Shown: piece after piece, positions 54,211 to 64,000 of the stretch
Layout: each line of letters begins with the position of its first letter
Position numbering within the stretch: position 1 is the stretch's first letter
Notes under the pieces: generated by a model
What the model was told of the DNA's origin: nothing
The model's database searches: none
The model's input: the letters and a program-made list of their open reading frames with translations, nothing else
NCBI GenBank assembly: GCA_033961575.1
Contig: CM066727.1
Span: 114,502,434-114,566,433 of the forward strand
DNA from: Aselliscus stoliczkanus
Taxonomy: Eukaryota > Chordata > Mammalia > Chiroptera > Hipposideridae
Reading direction: 5' to 3'
DNA: 64,000 nucleotides
Made by a program: the position numbers and the translations under genes

Positions 54211-56245
54211 ATGAGGCAGGCACCTGGAGAGAGGTGAGGACTCAAAGGGAAGACAGAATAGAGGGATGACAACAGATGGAATGAGATTAATGTAATGACA
54301 CAGGATGGAGAAGCGATAAGTAAAGGAGCAAAGTCCCTAGTTGTCGCCAGGAGATGAGATCTGGGACACAGGTGCAGGAAGGGAGGAATTTATCCCAAAA
54401 CTAATGAAGCTGAAGCCTCAGGACTCCTCACTGGCATGAGCCCCTTCCAAGACCTAGTTTTTATTTGTAATTTTGTTTTCTTTTTCTTACAGAGAGCCCC
54501 CAAGTTATATAGGCTTCAGCTCCCACAAAACCTGGCTTTGCCTTGGCGTGGAGGGACTGATTTTGGATAGGAAACGAAATGGTCCTATGTTTATCAAATT
54601 TGAGTGATGACAGTATTGTAAAACAATGAAAAAAGTCTCAAGGCCCCCAAAACTTTATAAGAGAAACCCCAGGAATTTGTGTCCCCCCAGTTTGAGGATC
54701 ACTTGACCTGCTTGAGACATTTATATACCTGGTGGGGGACCAGGCCTGAGATCTGTGTCTGGCTTCACAAGCACCAGATACAGGACTGGCTTCACAGCGG
54801 TGCCACCTGTACAGTCACACAGGACCCCGTGCTTAGGGAGGCCCATGCTTGGTTTCATGTTCTGCTGTCACTGTCTCAAAATGCCTTATAATATTTAAAC
54901 AATGATCCCACATTTTCATTTTGTACTGGACGCTGCAAATTACATAACTGGTTCTGGTAAAGTGTTACACTTGACTTTTTTATTTTAAATTGAGATATAA
55001 TTCACATACCATAAATACTTCACTTATTCTTCATCTTCATGGAGCCATAATAATCAATCTCATCTCTTAGGTAGGTGGTATGAAAATGAATGCAAAGTTC
55101 CATGAGCTCCTCCAAATTCGGAGAGCTTCTTCCTATTAGGAGAGCTCTCAGACTTGTTTTGCATGCTTAGCATGCGTGGGTTTCTTGCAGCTGAAGCTTT
55201 GTATTCTAAATCATACCAATATGATTTTTTCTTCCCTTTTTCACAATGACAACCTTTTCCAAATGAGACTTAAATACATTCATCGCATCATCCTCTTTCC
55301 CCAGCTGTCTCCCTTGGTATGGTTTGGGTCCATCAGTGATTGTCCTGTGTGGAAGGTATAGCAGATGCAAATCCAGCACTCAATTTGGTAAAGTTAGCGA
55401 TTTTGGTCCCCTTCTTACAAGGGTGCCTAAAATAACAGCTCAGCAGAATAAGCAAGAAATGGAAAAAAGAGAAGCAGGTGGGTTTCTAACATTTGCAGGG
55501 TCCAAGGCTCAAATACAGACAAAGAAACAATTTATAACTTATGCTAAAACTTTATATCCTTCTACTTTGACGAATGAATTTTTATAATGGTGGATAGGTT
55601 TCAAATTAGAATGTTTGGACTACCTGGAGTTCTCGCTGGAACATAATAGTGTGAAGGTGAGTCAGCCTCCAGTCCTCTCCATGTCTTTTCCCATTCCTGG
55701 CTCAAAAAGTTTGGGGGGATGATAGAGCAGTAGCCACAGATGGACCGAAGGCAGAGGGATAGAGAACATCTAAATCTTGCCCTTGAGCTGAGCCAGGTTT
55801 GTGAGCACATCCTACTTTTTAGATGCAGGAATTCTGAGGTCAGCTGAAGAATGGGCTCAGGTTGCAAGCCCTAGCCTAAGCCCTGCACACTGTTGGGTTC
55901 CACCTCACCTGCTTGTTGACGTCCTCTCTCAGGAATGGCTGCCCAGCAGTACTGGGTCCTTTTCAGTGGGCTTGACAAGACCATAGGTGCAAGTAGAGAA
56001 GGAAAGGCATGGCAGGAAGTTTTGAAGAATGGGTCCTAAGACACCATGTTTTCAAATCATTTTATAGGTGATATCAACCTCTCTTCCTTTACCAGAATGG
56101 GATTAGATGCTTGCTACCTGAACATGAGGCACGGGTTGGTGAGCCAAGAATTTCCAGAGAAAGTTGTGCACATTACTGTGATGGAATGGATGTCCAGACT
56201 CTGAGGGTATCTCCAGAGTTCCCAGCCTATCAAGAATAAACTTCA
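54211..56245. other. Unassigned intergenic sequence, partly repeat-like
   Basis: 54690-54960 (CACAGGACCCCGTGCTTAGG, CATTTTCATTTTGTACTGG) looks like part of a common but unnamed mammalian repeat. Short frames such as 55324-55587 and 55801-55986 have no recognised relatives. Confidence 0.4.
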
Positions 56246-56607
56246 GGGGTGGCCTGGTGGCTCAGTTGGTTAGAGCGCATGTTCTGAACAAGGTTGCTGG
56301 TTGGATTCCCACATTGGCCAGTGAGCTGCGCCCTCTGGAACTAGATTTTAGACAACGACTTGAGCTGAACTGCCACTGAGCTGCTGGTGGGCGGCCAGGT
56401 GGCTCAGTTGGTTAGAGCGCGTGCTCTTAACGACAAGGTGGGCTGCACCTCCCTCCCCGTGCCCAATTAGATTGAAACCTGCAACTGGACTTGAAGCTGA
56501 GGTGCACCCGTCACAACTAGATTGAAGGACAATGACTTGACTTGGAGCTTATGGGTCCTGGAAAAACACACTCTTTCCCTTCCCTAATAAAATCTTTAAA
56601 AATAAAT
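56246..56607 (+). mobile_element. Type C SINE with two tRNA-like modules
   Basis: GGGGTGGCCTGGTGGCTCAG and a second module GGCGGCCAGGTGGCTCAG, ending GGGTCCTGGAAAAACACAC and CTAATAAAATCTTT. AATAAACTTCAG flanks both sides (56234 and 56608). Confidence 0.93.
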
Positions 56608-56619
56608 AAATAAACTTCA

Positions 56620-57502
56620 GCCTGATGTTAGGCATATCATTGTCACCAGCAAGATGGTGCACAGAATTTAGCCACCATCCTGACAGCTGCCTTGCTTTCT
56701 AGTATCGGTGTCAAAGAGATCATGAGAAGCAAAGGGAGCTGCCAGGTGGAAAGAGCCTTTCTGAGAATAAAGTTGAGACAGAATAAAATAGAGCCAATAG
56801 ACTGAGGGAGACAGGGCATGAGCAAACAGTCTGATGACCATTGACTCAGTCTTGTCAAAGATTAGTAACTCTTAACACTTATAGCCAATATATTCATCCT
56901 TTTTTTTTTTTCATGAATTAGTTTAAGTTGGTTTTCTGTTGCTTGCAAATGAAAGAATCCTGATTAACCCCTGGAGTCAGACTCCATATACATAATTGGA
57001 GAGTTGAGTTGAGTTGAGTTGAATAATCCAGGAAAGACTCTTCAAATCATCACCAGTCTATGACCATGGTATAAATGGGATACAATACTTTGAATAAGGG
57101 CTGATAAACTTCTCCACAAATCTATATAATCACTTGATCAGAAGGATTGGGAAGCCATTCCTTTTAATTCTACTCCCTCTTACACTACCACCCACCAACT
57201 ACCATCATCACACTCTGTCCATTCCCCCAACATACACGCAGTATGATCAGGCAACCAACAGTTGCCTGAATTTCTCCAGTATGGAAAGTAAGAAAAGCAA
57301 AGCCATATATATATCCACCAACTAGCTGACAATAAGAATATTTTTGTTACTGACTCCCAGGAAAAAACCATATTGCCTTAATTACATGATCACAAATAAA
57401 TACTTGGTGAGTTCATACAAGGTGTAACGCACTAGGATAAATACTGTGACAGGGTAAATACTGGGAAGTAGAAAACATTGGTTCTTCCATAAAGAAGTTT
57501 GT
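56620..57502. other. Unassigned intergenic sequence with (GTTGA)n
   Basis: A short GTTGA repeat at 57002-57021 and nothing else recognised. Confidence 0.5.
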
Positions 57503-57957
57503 AGGGCCAGCCAAGTGGCGCATTGGTTAAGCGCTGGTTTTGGGATGCCAGCGGCCCTGGTTCAGATCCCACATGAGGGCCAGTGACACTGCCCTCTACA
57601 GCTAACAACAGCTCCACCTGGAGCTGGGCTGTGCGAGCCCTTGGGATGGTGTAGGCTGCAGCCCCTGCTGCAGTGGGCTGCCATAGGCTACAGTGAGTGG
57701 CCGGCAGCCAGCGTGAGTGGCTGGCAGCCAAGCGTGAGCTGCCAATAGCCGCGGTGAGCGACATCCAGAGGCCACGACCGATCTGCCTCATCCGGGAAGA
57801 GCGCAATGAGGATACCAACAGTGAAGCAACATCCTCCGCAACTAAACTGAAGAACAAAAAGACAGCAACTTGTCTGTTCCCCTTCCCCAATTCCCCAACG
57901 CTGTTCCCCTCCTCCAATTCCCCAATAAAAGAATCTAAAAAAAAAAAAAAAAAAAAA
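57503..57957 (+). mobile_element. Full-length type A SINE
   Basis: GGGCCAGCCAAGTGGCGC to CCCCAATAAAAGAATCT and poly(A). AAGAAGTTTGTA occurs before (57492) and after (57957). Confidence 0.94.
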
Positions 57958-58014
57958 AGAAGTTTGTAAAGTTAATTGAGAGGTAAAACCTAAATAATAT
58001 ATATAGAAAGTTAA

Positions 58015-59425
58015 AAGAAAATACAAGTGTTTGGAAAACAATTTGGCAGTTCCTAATAAAGTTAAACATAGAGTTACCATTTGAATCAGCAATTCCACTC
58101 CTAGGTATTTACTCAAGAGAAAAGAAAACGTATGTCCACACAAAAATTGTACATGAAAGTTCACAGCAGTACTATTCATAATAGCCAAAAGGTGGAAACA
58201 GCTCAAATGTCCATCAGCTGAGGAACTGCTAAACAAAATATAGTATATCTATACAATGGAATATTATTCAGCCATAAAAGGTAATGAAGTATTATAATAC
58301 AATAATACATACATATTTGGTCTTTGTCCCTGGTTCTTGGCACAGAGCTTCTAAAACTCTTAGAATTTTCTCAGTGATAGGAGAGTCTTTTGTTATTCAA
58401 AACAAGCCCCTTTCAACCATACCTGAGTTTATGCTGCTGAATTGACCCTTGGTGGGCCCCTAGATAGCTTCAGGATGGGAGCTGGTTGTAAGGAAGATCA
58501 AGCCATGATTAGAGAGTTGGAACTTCCAAGCCCTATCCCCAATTTCCAGGGAGGGAAGAAGGGCAGGAAGTTAAATTCAATTGCCAATGGCTAATGATTT
58601 AATCAATCATGCCTAGGTAATGAACCCTCCATAAAACAATGGGGTTTGGAGAGTTTCTGAGTTAGTGAACACACTAAAGTGCTGAGAGGATGGTATGCCC
58701 TGAGCGGGCATGGAAGCTCTCCGCCTCTTCTCATCATATCTTGCCCCGTGCATGTCTTTCATTTGACGGTTCCTGAGTTGTATCCTTTATAAAAACTAGT
58801 AACAGTAAGTAAAGTGCTTTCCTGAGTTCTGTGAGGCAGAGTCATTCTAGTGAATTTTCAAACCTAAGAGCGGGGATCACGGGAACTTCTGAATTTGTAG
58901 TTGGCTGGACAGAAATGTGGGTATCTGGGCACTCCATTTGCAGCTGTTGTCTGAAATGGGGGCAGTCTTCTGGGACTGAACCTTTAACATGTGGGATCTG
59001 ACCCCAACTCCAGGAGTTATTGGCAGAATTGAATTATAGGATAACCAGCTGGCTGGCAAAGAATTGGTGGATGTCAGGAAAACAGAACCTTAGAATTATT
59101 GACATAAGCTACAGCATAGATGAACCTTGAAAACATTATGCTCAGTGAAAGAATCCAGACACAAAAGGCCATGTATTGTATTATTCCACTAGTACTAAAT
59201 GTCCATAATAGGCCAATTTATAGAGACAGAAAGCAGATTAGTGGTTGCCAGGGACTTGGAGGAGGGGAGAATTGGGAGTGACTGTTCATGAATATGGGTT
59301 TCTGTTTGGAGTGATGAAAATGTTTGGGAATTTGATAGTGGTAATGATTGCACAACTTTGTGAATATATTGAAAACTACTGAACTATACACTTTAAAAAC
59401 AAATAAATAAACTTTTTATTTAAAA
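58015..59425 (+). mobile_element. L1 3' region, interrupted by a solo LTR
   Basis: 58015-58310 carries ATTCCACTCCTAGGTATTTA, AGCAGTACTATTCATAATAG and AATATTATTCAGCCATAAAA. After the LTR, 59100-59425 resumes with GCATAGATGAACCTTGAAAA, AGATTAGTGGTTGCCAGGGA and ACTATACACTTTAAAAAC. 5'-truncated. Confidence 0.83.
58318..59090 (+). mobile_element. ERV-type solo LTR, copy 2
   Basis: Collinear with 42500-43385. It keeps AATCAATCATGCCTAGGTAA, a CCATAAAACAATGGGG box, GGGCATGGAAGCTCTCCGCC, CCTGAGTTCTGTGAGGCAG and GAACCTTTAACATGTGGG. It has no retroviral genes. It disrupts an L1, dating it after that insertion. Confidence 0.68.
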
Positions 59426-60129
59426 AAACAAGGGGAAGGAGTGTGGCACAGTTATATATGAGAAGTTATCGTACCAGCTCTCCCTGCATAGAGCAGCAAT
59501 GCATTGTGAAGGCGGCACTATAATAATAAGCAGGAGAAATTATAGCTTCTAGTCAACTGACAGTGACTTCAAAATAGCTGATTCCATCATAGTGGCTATT
59601 TTCAGCCTATTGCCTTTGCTTAACCTAATATAGAAACCAAGTATTCCTACCTTAATCACATAGCCAAATCCTTGCTGATTCCCAACATTTACTTTCCTCT
59701 TAGCCTTATATCATTTATTGCAAGAAATCATTTGTTACTTTTGACTAAAAAAAAAAAAATGCAAGTTATATTAAAAGACTAAGGTTGCTCTATTAGCCAG
59801 TGTTCTTCCTGGAATGCAAGGACTGAGACCAAGGCTTGAGTAAAAGTATTGGGTGGGGTGGGAGATCAGCAATCCCATGGAACTAGGGAGAGTAAAACTG
59901 GAAAGTAAGGAAAATCAAAACAAAGGTCTATTCTCGAATGGTTTTTGTTAGAAACTGAGTCTCTATCTTAAAGACCTTTGAGGAGCAGTGTTGAATGCCC
60001 TCAAAATTAGCTACCGTAGAGCAGGAATAATTGGTTCCTGATTCCATTGGTCAAGGCTTGCCCCATGAGGCATCTGCTCCCCTGCATTTCTAGGTTGTGT
60101 ATGCATGAGTGTTGAGTGAATTTTGCAGG
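59426..60129. other. Unassigned intergenic sequence
   Basis: A poly(A) run at 59747-59759; no gene recognised. Confidence 0.5.
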
Positions 60130-60726
60130 TATTCTTCACCTCAGTTTCTGAGTTCTGGGGCAGAATACAAGAATTATGCCCAAGTTGGCTGCTTTTCCAT
60201 GGGACTAACACCATTGGCTCCCCTTGTTCTCAGACCTTTGAATTTGGACCAGAACTATATCACCAGCTTTCCCAGGCCTTCATCTCACAGATGGCAGATT
60301 GTGAGACGTCTCAGCTTCCATAATGATATACTCCCTTTGGAGGTACTGTACCAGAAGACATTGAATGCATATAAAATCATGCCTAACATGAATCCTTATG
60401 AGAGTAATAATGAGCTATCTAGCTGCCAAGAGATTATAAGAGCCTCTTCCTTGGTCTCTTAGATTGCTCCTTCCAAGAACAGCTGGCTACCATGTTTTGA
60501 AGGCACTCAAGCAGCCCTGTAAAGAAGACATTATAGAGAAGAGCTGAGGCTTCCTGCCAATAGCCAGCACCAATTTGCCAGCTATGGAGAAGGTGCAGTC
60601 TAGGAAGTGGGTTCTCAGCAAACATTGAATATGCCAGCACCATAATCTTGGACTTCCCAACCTTCAGAACTGTGAAAAATAAATTTCTGTTGTTTGCAAG
60701 CTAAAAAAAAAAAAAAAAAAAAAAAA
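60130..60726 (+). repeat. LTR/MaLR-like fragment ending in a poly(A) tail
   Basis: GAATTTGGACCAGAACTATA, CACAGATGGCAGATTGTGAG and GTCTCAGCTTCCATAATGAT, then AACTGTGAAAAATAAATTTC and TGTTGTTTGCAAGCT, resemble mammalian LTR-related repeats. AATAAA at 60678-60683 is followed 19 bases later by about 24 adenines, as if copied from a polyadenylated RNA. The family is not assigned. Confidence 0.45.
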
Positions 60727-61089
60727 TCTTTTTATGGCTGGTGTAAAGAGTGGGCCAGTTAATAATTTTAAAAATACTATAATACCTTAAAATTATACAG
60801 TGTTAATGTTAAATATATTTCAATTTTAAAAATTCATGCAAAATAAAAATATTATTGAAGATGAATGCTGAGAGATCAATATAAGAAGAAATCATTTCAG
60901 TCTGAGAAGCTAGGGCATCATGAAACAGACAAAACTTAGATTTATAATATTAACATAGCACTATGTATTAGTTATCTGGTTTTGTTACCATATTTATATA
61001 ATATATTCTACTTATATCTTGTTTATAATTTAAGTAATTCCCACTCTTCCTACCATAACAAGGAACCTGTTATGTAACCTAAAAACATG
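60727..61089. other. Unassigned intergenic sequence
   Basis: Very AT-rich; nothing recognised. Confidence 0.5.
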
Positions 61090-62855
61090 TAGACACAAAA
61101 GAAAATATGACTGGGAAAGGACAGTCTTTTCAACAAATGGTGCAGGGAAAACATGCAAAAGAACAAAGTTGGACCCTTACCTTATATGGTGATATACAAA
61201 AACTAATTCAAAACGGATGAAAGACCTAAACATAAGTGCTAAAACTGTAAAGCTCTTAGAAGAAAACATAGGGGAAGTTTTCATGACATTGGATTTCCCA
61301 ATGATTTCTTGCATTTGACACCAAAAGCACAGGCAACAACAACAAAAAGTAAATAAATTGAACTTCATCAAAATTAAAAACATTTTGCATCAAACAACAC
61401 TATCAAGAGAATAAAAAGACAGCCAAAAGAATGGAAGATAATATTTGCAAATCATATATCTGATAAGGGATTTGTATTCAGAATGTATAAAGAACTCCTA
61501 TAATTCAACAACAACAAAAAACACACAAAAAGGGCCGGCTGAGTGGCGCGTTGGTTAAGAGCTGGCTTGGGACACCAGCAGCCTCGGTTCGGATCCCACA
61601 GATGAGGGCCAGTGACACTGCTCTCTACAGTTAACAACAGCTCCACCTGGAGCTTGGCTGTGAGCCCCCGCGTCGGTGTAGGCTGCAGCCCCTGCTGCAG
61701 TGGGCTGCCATAGGCTACAGTGAGTGGCCAGCAGCCAGCGTGAGGGGCTGGCAGCCAGTGTTGAGCAGCAATAGCCACGGTGAGCGACCATCCAGAGGCC
61801 AGTGACCGATCTGCCTCATCCAGGAAGAGCGCAATGACAATACCAACATGGGCAAGTGAAGCAACATCCTCCGCAACCAGACTGAAGAATAAAAAGGACA
61901 GCAACTTGTCTGTTCCCTTCCCCCAATTCCCCAACGCTGTTCCCTTCCCCCAATTCCCCAATAAAATCTTAAAAAACAACAACAACAAACAAACACCAAA
62001 AAGTGCAAAACACTGAATAGGTATTTCTCCAAAGTAGATATACAGATAAAGCAGATATACAAATGGCCAATCAGCACATGAAAAGATGATCAACATCACT
62101 AGTCATTAGGGAAATACAAATCAAAACCATAGGATATTACTTCACACTCATTAGAAAGGCTATTACAGTAAAAAAAACAAAAAACAAAAAACCTAAAAAT
62201 AACAAATGTTGGTAAGGTTGTAGAGAAATTATAACCCTTGTACATTGCTGATGGGAATGTAAAATAGTGCAGCCATTATGGAAAACAGTTTGGTGGTTTC
62301 TTAAAAGCTAAACATAAAATTACCATATGATTTAATAATTCCACTTCTGGGTATACACCTAAAGGAATTGAAAGCAGGAACTCAAACATATTATACACCA
62401 ATGTTCATAGCAGAATCACAATAGCCAAAAGATAGAAATAACCATGTGTTCAACAGATAACTGGGTAAACAAAATGTAGCATATACATACAATGAAATAT
62501 TATTCAGCCTTAAAAAGGGAAGAAATTCTGACACATGCTACAACATGGATGAGCCCTGATGACATTATACTATGTGAACTAAGCCAAACACAAAAGGACA
62601 AATATTGTATGCTACCACTTACATGAGGTACCCACCATAGGCAAGTTCATAGAGACAGACAGCAGATCAGAGGTTACCAATAATTTGGAGTTATTATTTA
62701 ATGGGTCAGAGTTTCTGTGTGGGGTCACAAAAAGTTTTGAAAATAGATAGTGATGTTTGCACAACATTGTGAATGTAATTAATGTCACTGAATTATATAT
62801 TTAAAAATGGTAAAAATGGTACATTTTATATTATGTGTATTTTACCACAATAAAA
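61090..62855 (+). mobile_element. L1 relic (ORF2 C-terminus and 3' end), split by a SINE
   Basis: GGACAGTCTTTTCAACAAAT, CACCAAAAGCACAGGCAACA, then after the SINE CAAATGGCCAATCAGCACAT, GAAAACAGTTTGGTGGTTTC, ATTCCACTTCTGGGTATACA and AATATTATTCAGCCTTAAAA, to a tail at about 62850. Confidence 0.87.
61531..61976 (+). mobile_element. Full-length type A SINE
   Basis: GGGCCGGCTGAGTGGCGCG to CCCCAATAAAATCTTAAAAA. Flanking A/C-rich AACA..ACAC(A/C)AAAAAG forms an imperfect target-site duplication. Confidence 0.93.
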
Positions 62856-63884
62856 AAAAAAAGTACCAAAAGAAAGAAAGAAAAGAAGGAAGAAAAAAAA
62901 TGACAAAATTCTTCAAAGGAACCCCTGCAGCAACATCCAGGGTAAACCTATACTATCTTAAATTAATAAAGCATTTTTAGGGGCCAATGGAAAAGGCTAT
63001 TTTGTAAATTTAGGAGCAGGAGAGGAAATTCACACCTGTGTGTCATATGGGGCATCTATAGCTGCAGTGCCTGGTAATGACAAGGCTTTGGAAAAAAAAA
63101 GTTTCAGGTTGGGCAGTTGGCTAGGGTTACTCTGAAATTGAACCCCTACAAGGATTAGCTTTCCTCTGACTTGTTTGGCTCCTCTTTCATTGTCATGAGC
63201 TAAGGCCACGGCTAGACCACCATCTGGCACCAAAGGATTCAAGAGAGATTTTGATGCACTATCACGGGTGTCTGTTCAGCTTCTGACTCTAGCTGCTGGA
63301 ATCCTCAGCCTGATATCTTAATAATGGTCCTGCTATGTCATCTTTGCTTTTTAAAATGTCAGTCTGAGCCTTCCTAGGCATTTTTCTCCAGAGTTGCTGA
63401 ATGAGGGCTTCAAGAACTGTTTTTCTGGTTCTTCCTGTTTAGCACCTGCTATTGTGATTGCTCTCTCAGATTCACAACACAGTTTTTCCTTCCAGTTTTC
63501 TTTGCCTGTGGCATACAACCAGCTCCAGCTAGTTTGCAGCTATGAACCCAAGCACTCTCTCCACTCTCTTCCTCATTCTGCCTTTAGATTATTTCTGTAG
63601 GACACAAGAAGTGCCTGTCCCCACAGTCAGCACATGGCAAGTCTTGTGGTGACACTCTTGGATTTGGCACTATTTCCCCTGAGAAGTTCCTGCTTGTTCT
63701 TTTCCATGGCTCTTCAAGGCTTTGTCTTTCTCTGGTTGTATCTTGTGGGGAGAGATTAACTTCTCTCCTTCAAAGTTTTACACTGGGCAGGATCTCAGAT
63801 CTATAACCATTTTCAGAGAATTGTGTACACAGAAAAAAGTTTGAGAAATGCTCTCTTAAATGCTTTAATTCTGACATCTTACCA
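62856..63884. other. Unassigned intergenic sequence
   Basis: A purine-rich tail of the L1 to about 62900, then about 1 kb in which no gene or repeat is recognised. Confidence 0.5.
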
Positions 63885-64000
63885 CAAAAAATATATTTTT
63901 TAATTGTGGTAAAATACACCAAGCATAAAATTTACCATCTAAACCATTTTAAAGTATGCAGTTCAGTAGTGTTGAGTACATTCATATAGTTGTGCAACTA
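63885..64000 (-). mobile_element. L1 3' end, antisense, cut by window edge
   Basis: TAATTGTGGTAAAATACACC, AAATTTACCATCTAAACCAT, TGCAGTTCAGTAGTGTTGAG and ACATTCATATAGTTGTGCAA follow the L1 3' region in reverse. Confidence 0.75.

Overview
This is mammalian nuclear DNA: about 95% non-coding, AT-rich and packed with interspersed repeats. The only recognisable protein-coding exon is exon 1 of WNK1 (WNK lysine-deficient protein kinase 1) on the minus strand at 10479-11273, inside a GC-rich CpG-island promoter at about 10.5-12.4 kb. Positions 1-10478 are therefore the start of WNK1 intron 1. Everything to the right of about 12.4 kb is upstream (5') of the gene. I found no second gene there, only relics and retrocopies.

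The host is probably a bat. The dominant repeats are tRNA-derived SINEs whose heads begin GGCCGGC(C/T)GAGTGGC and whose 3' ends carry CCCCAATAAAATCTTT. I associate this style with rhinolophoid bats (the Rhin-1 style of SINE). That is recall plus inference; a repeat-library search would settle it. Mammalian-wide fossils (MIR, L2, L3/CR1, hAT elements of MER3 and MER58 style, L1M) confirm a placental mammal.

Layout: 1-10.5 kb, WNK1 intron 1 with several SINEs, one mariner relic, two copies of an inverted-repeat MITE and a U6 pseudogene. 10.5-13.5 kb, WNK1 exon 1, CpG island, a cluster of ZNF143-like motifs and a CTCF-like motif. 14-22 kb, SINEs and a nest of L1 relics holding a second mariner, which contains a 62-bp patch copied from the host L1. 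24-31 kb, SINEs, an L3/CR1 fossil and L1. 31.8-40.5 kb, L1 in minus orientation, including a nearly complete 6.5-kb copy with ORF1, ORF2 and a 5'UTR with tandem monomers, inserted into an older L1. 40-45 kb, SINEs, an ERV-like solo LTR and MIR. 45.9-48 kb, a processed BCAP29 pseudogene. 48-64 kb, purine-rich microsatellites, L2, hAT, SINE and L1 copies, and a second copy of the same LTR.

There is no operon-like organisation. The biology lies in the WNK1 5' end (start of a kinase controlling cation-chloride cotransport) and in the layered insertion history, which can be read from target-site duplications. Repeat family names are given from memory and should be checked against a library.
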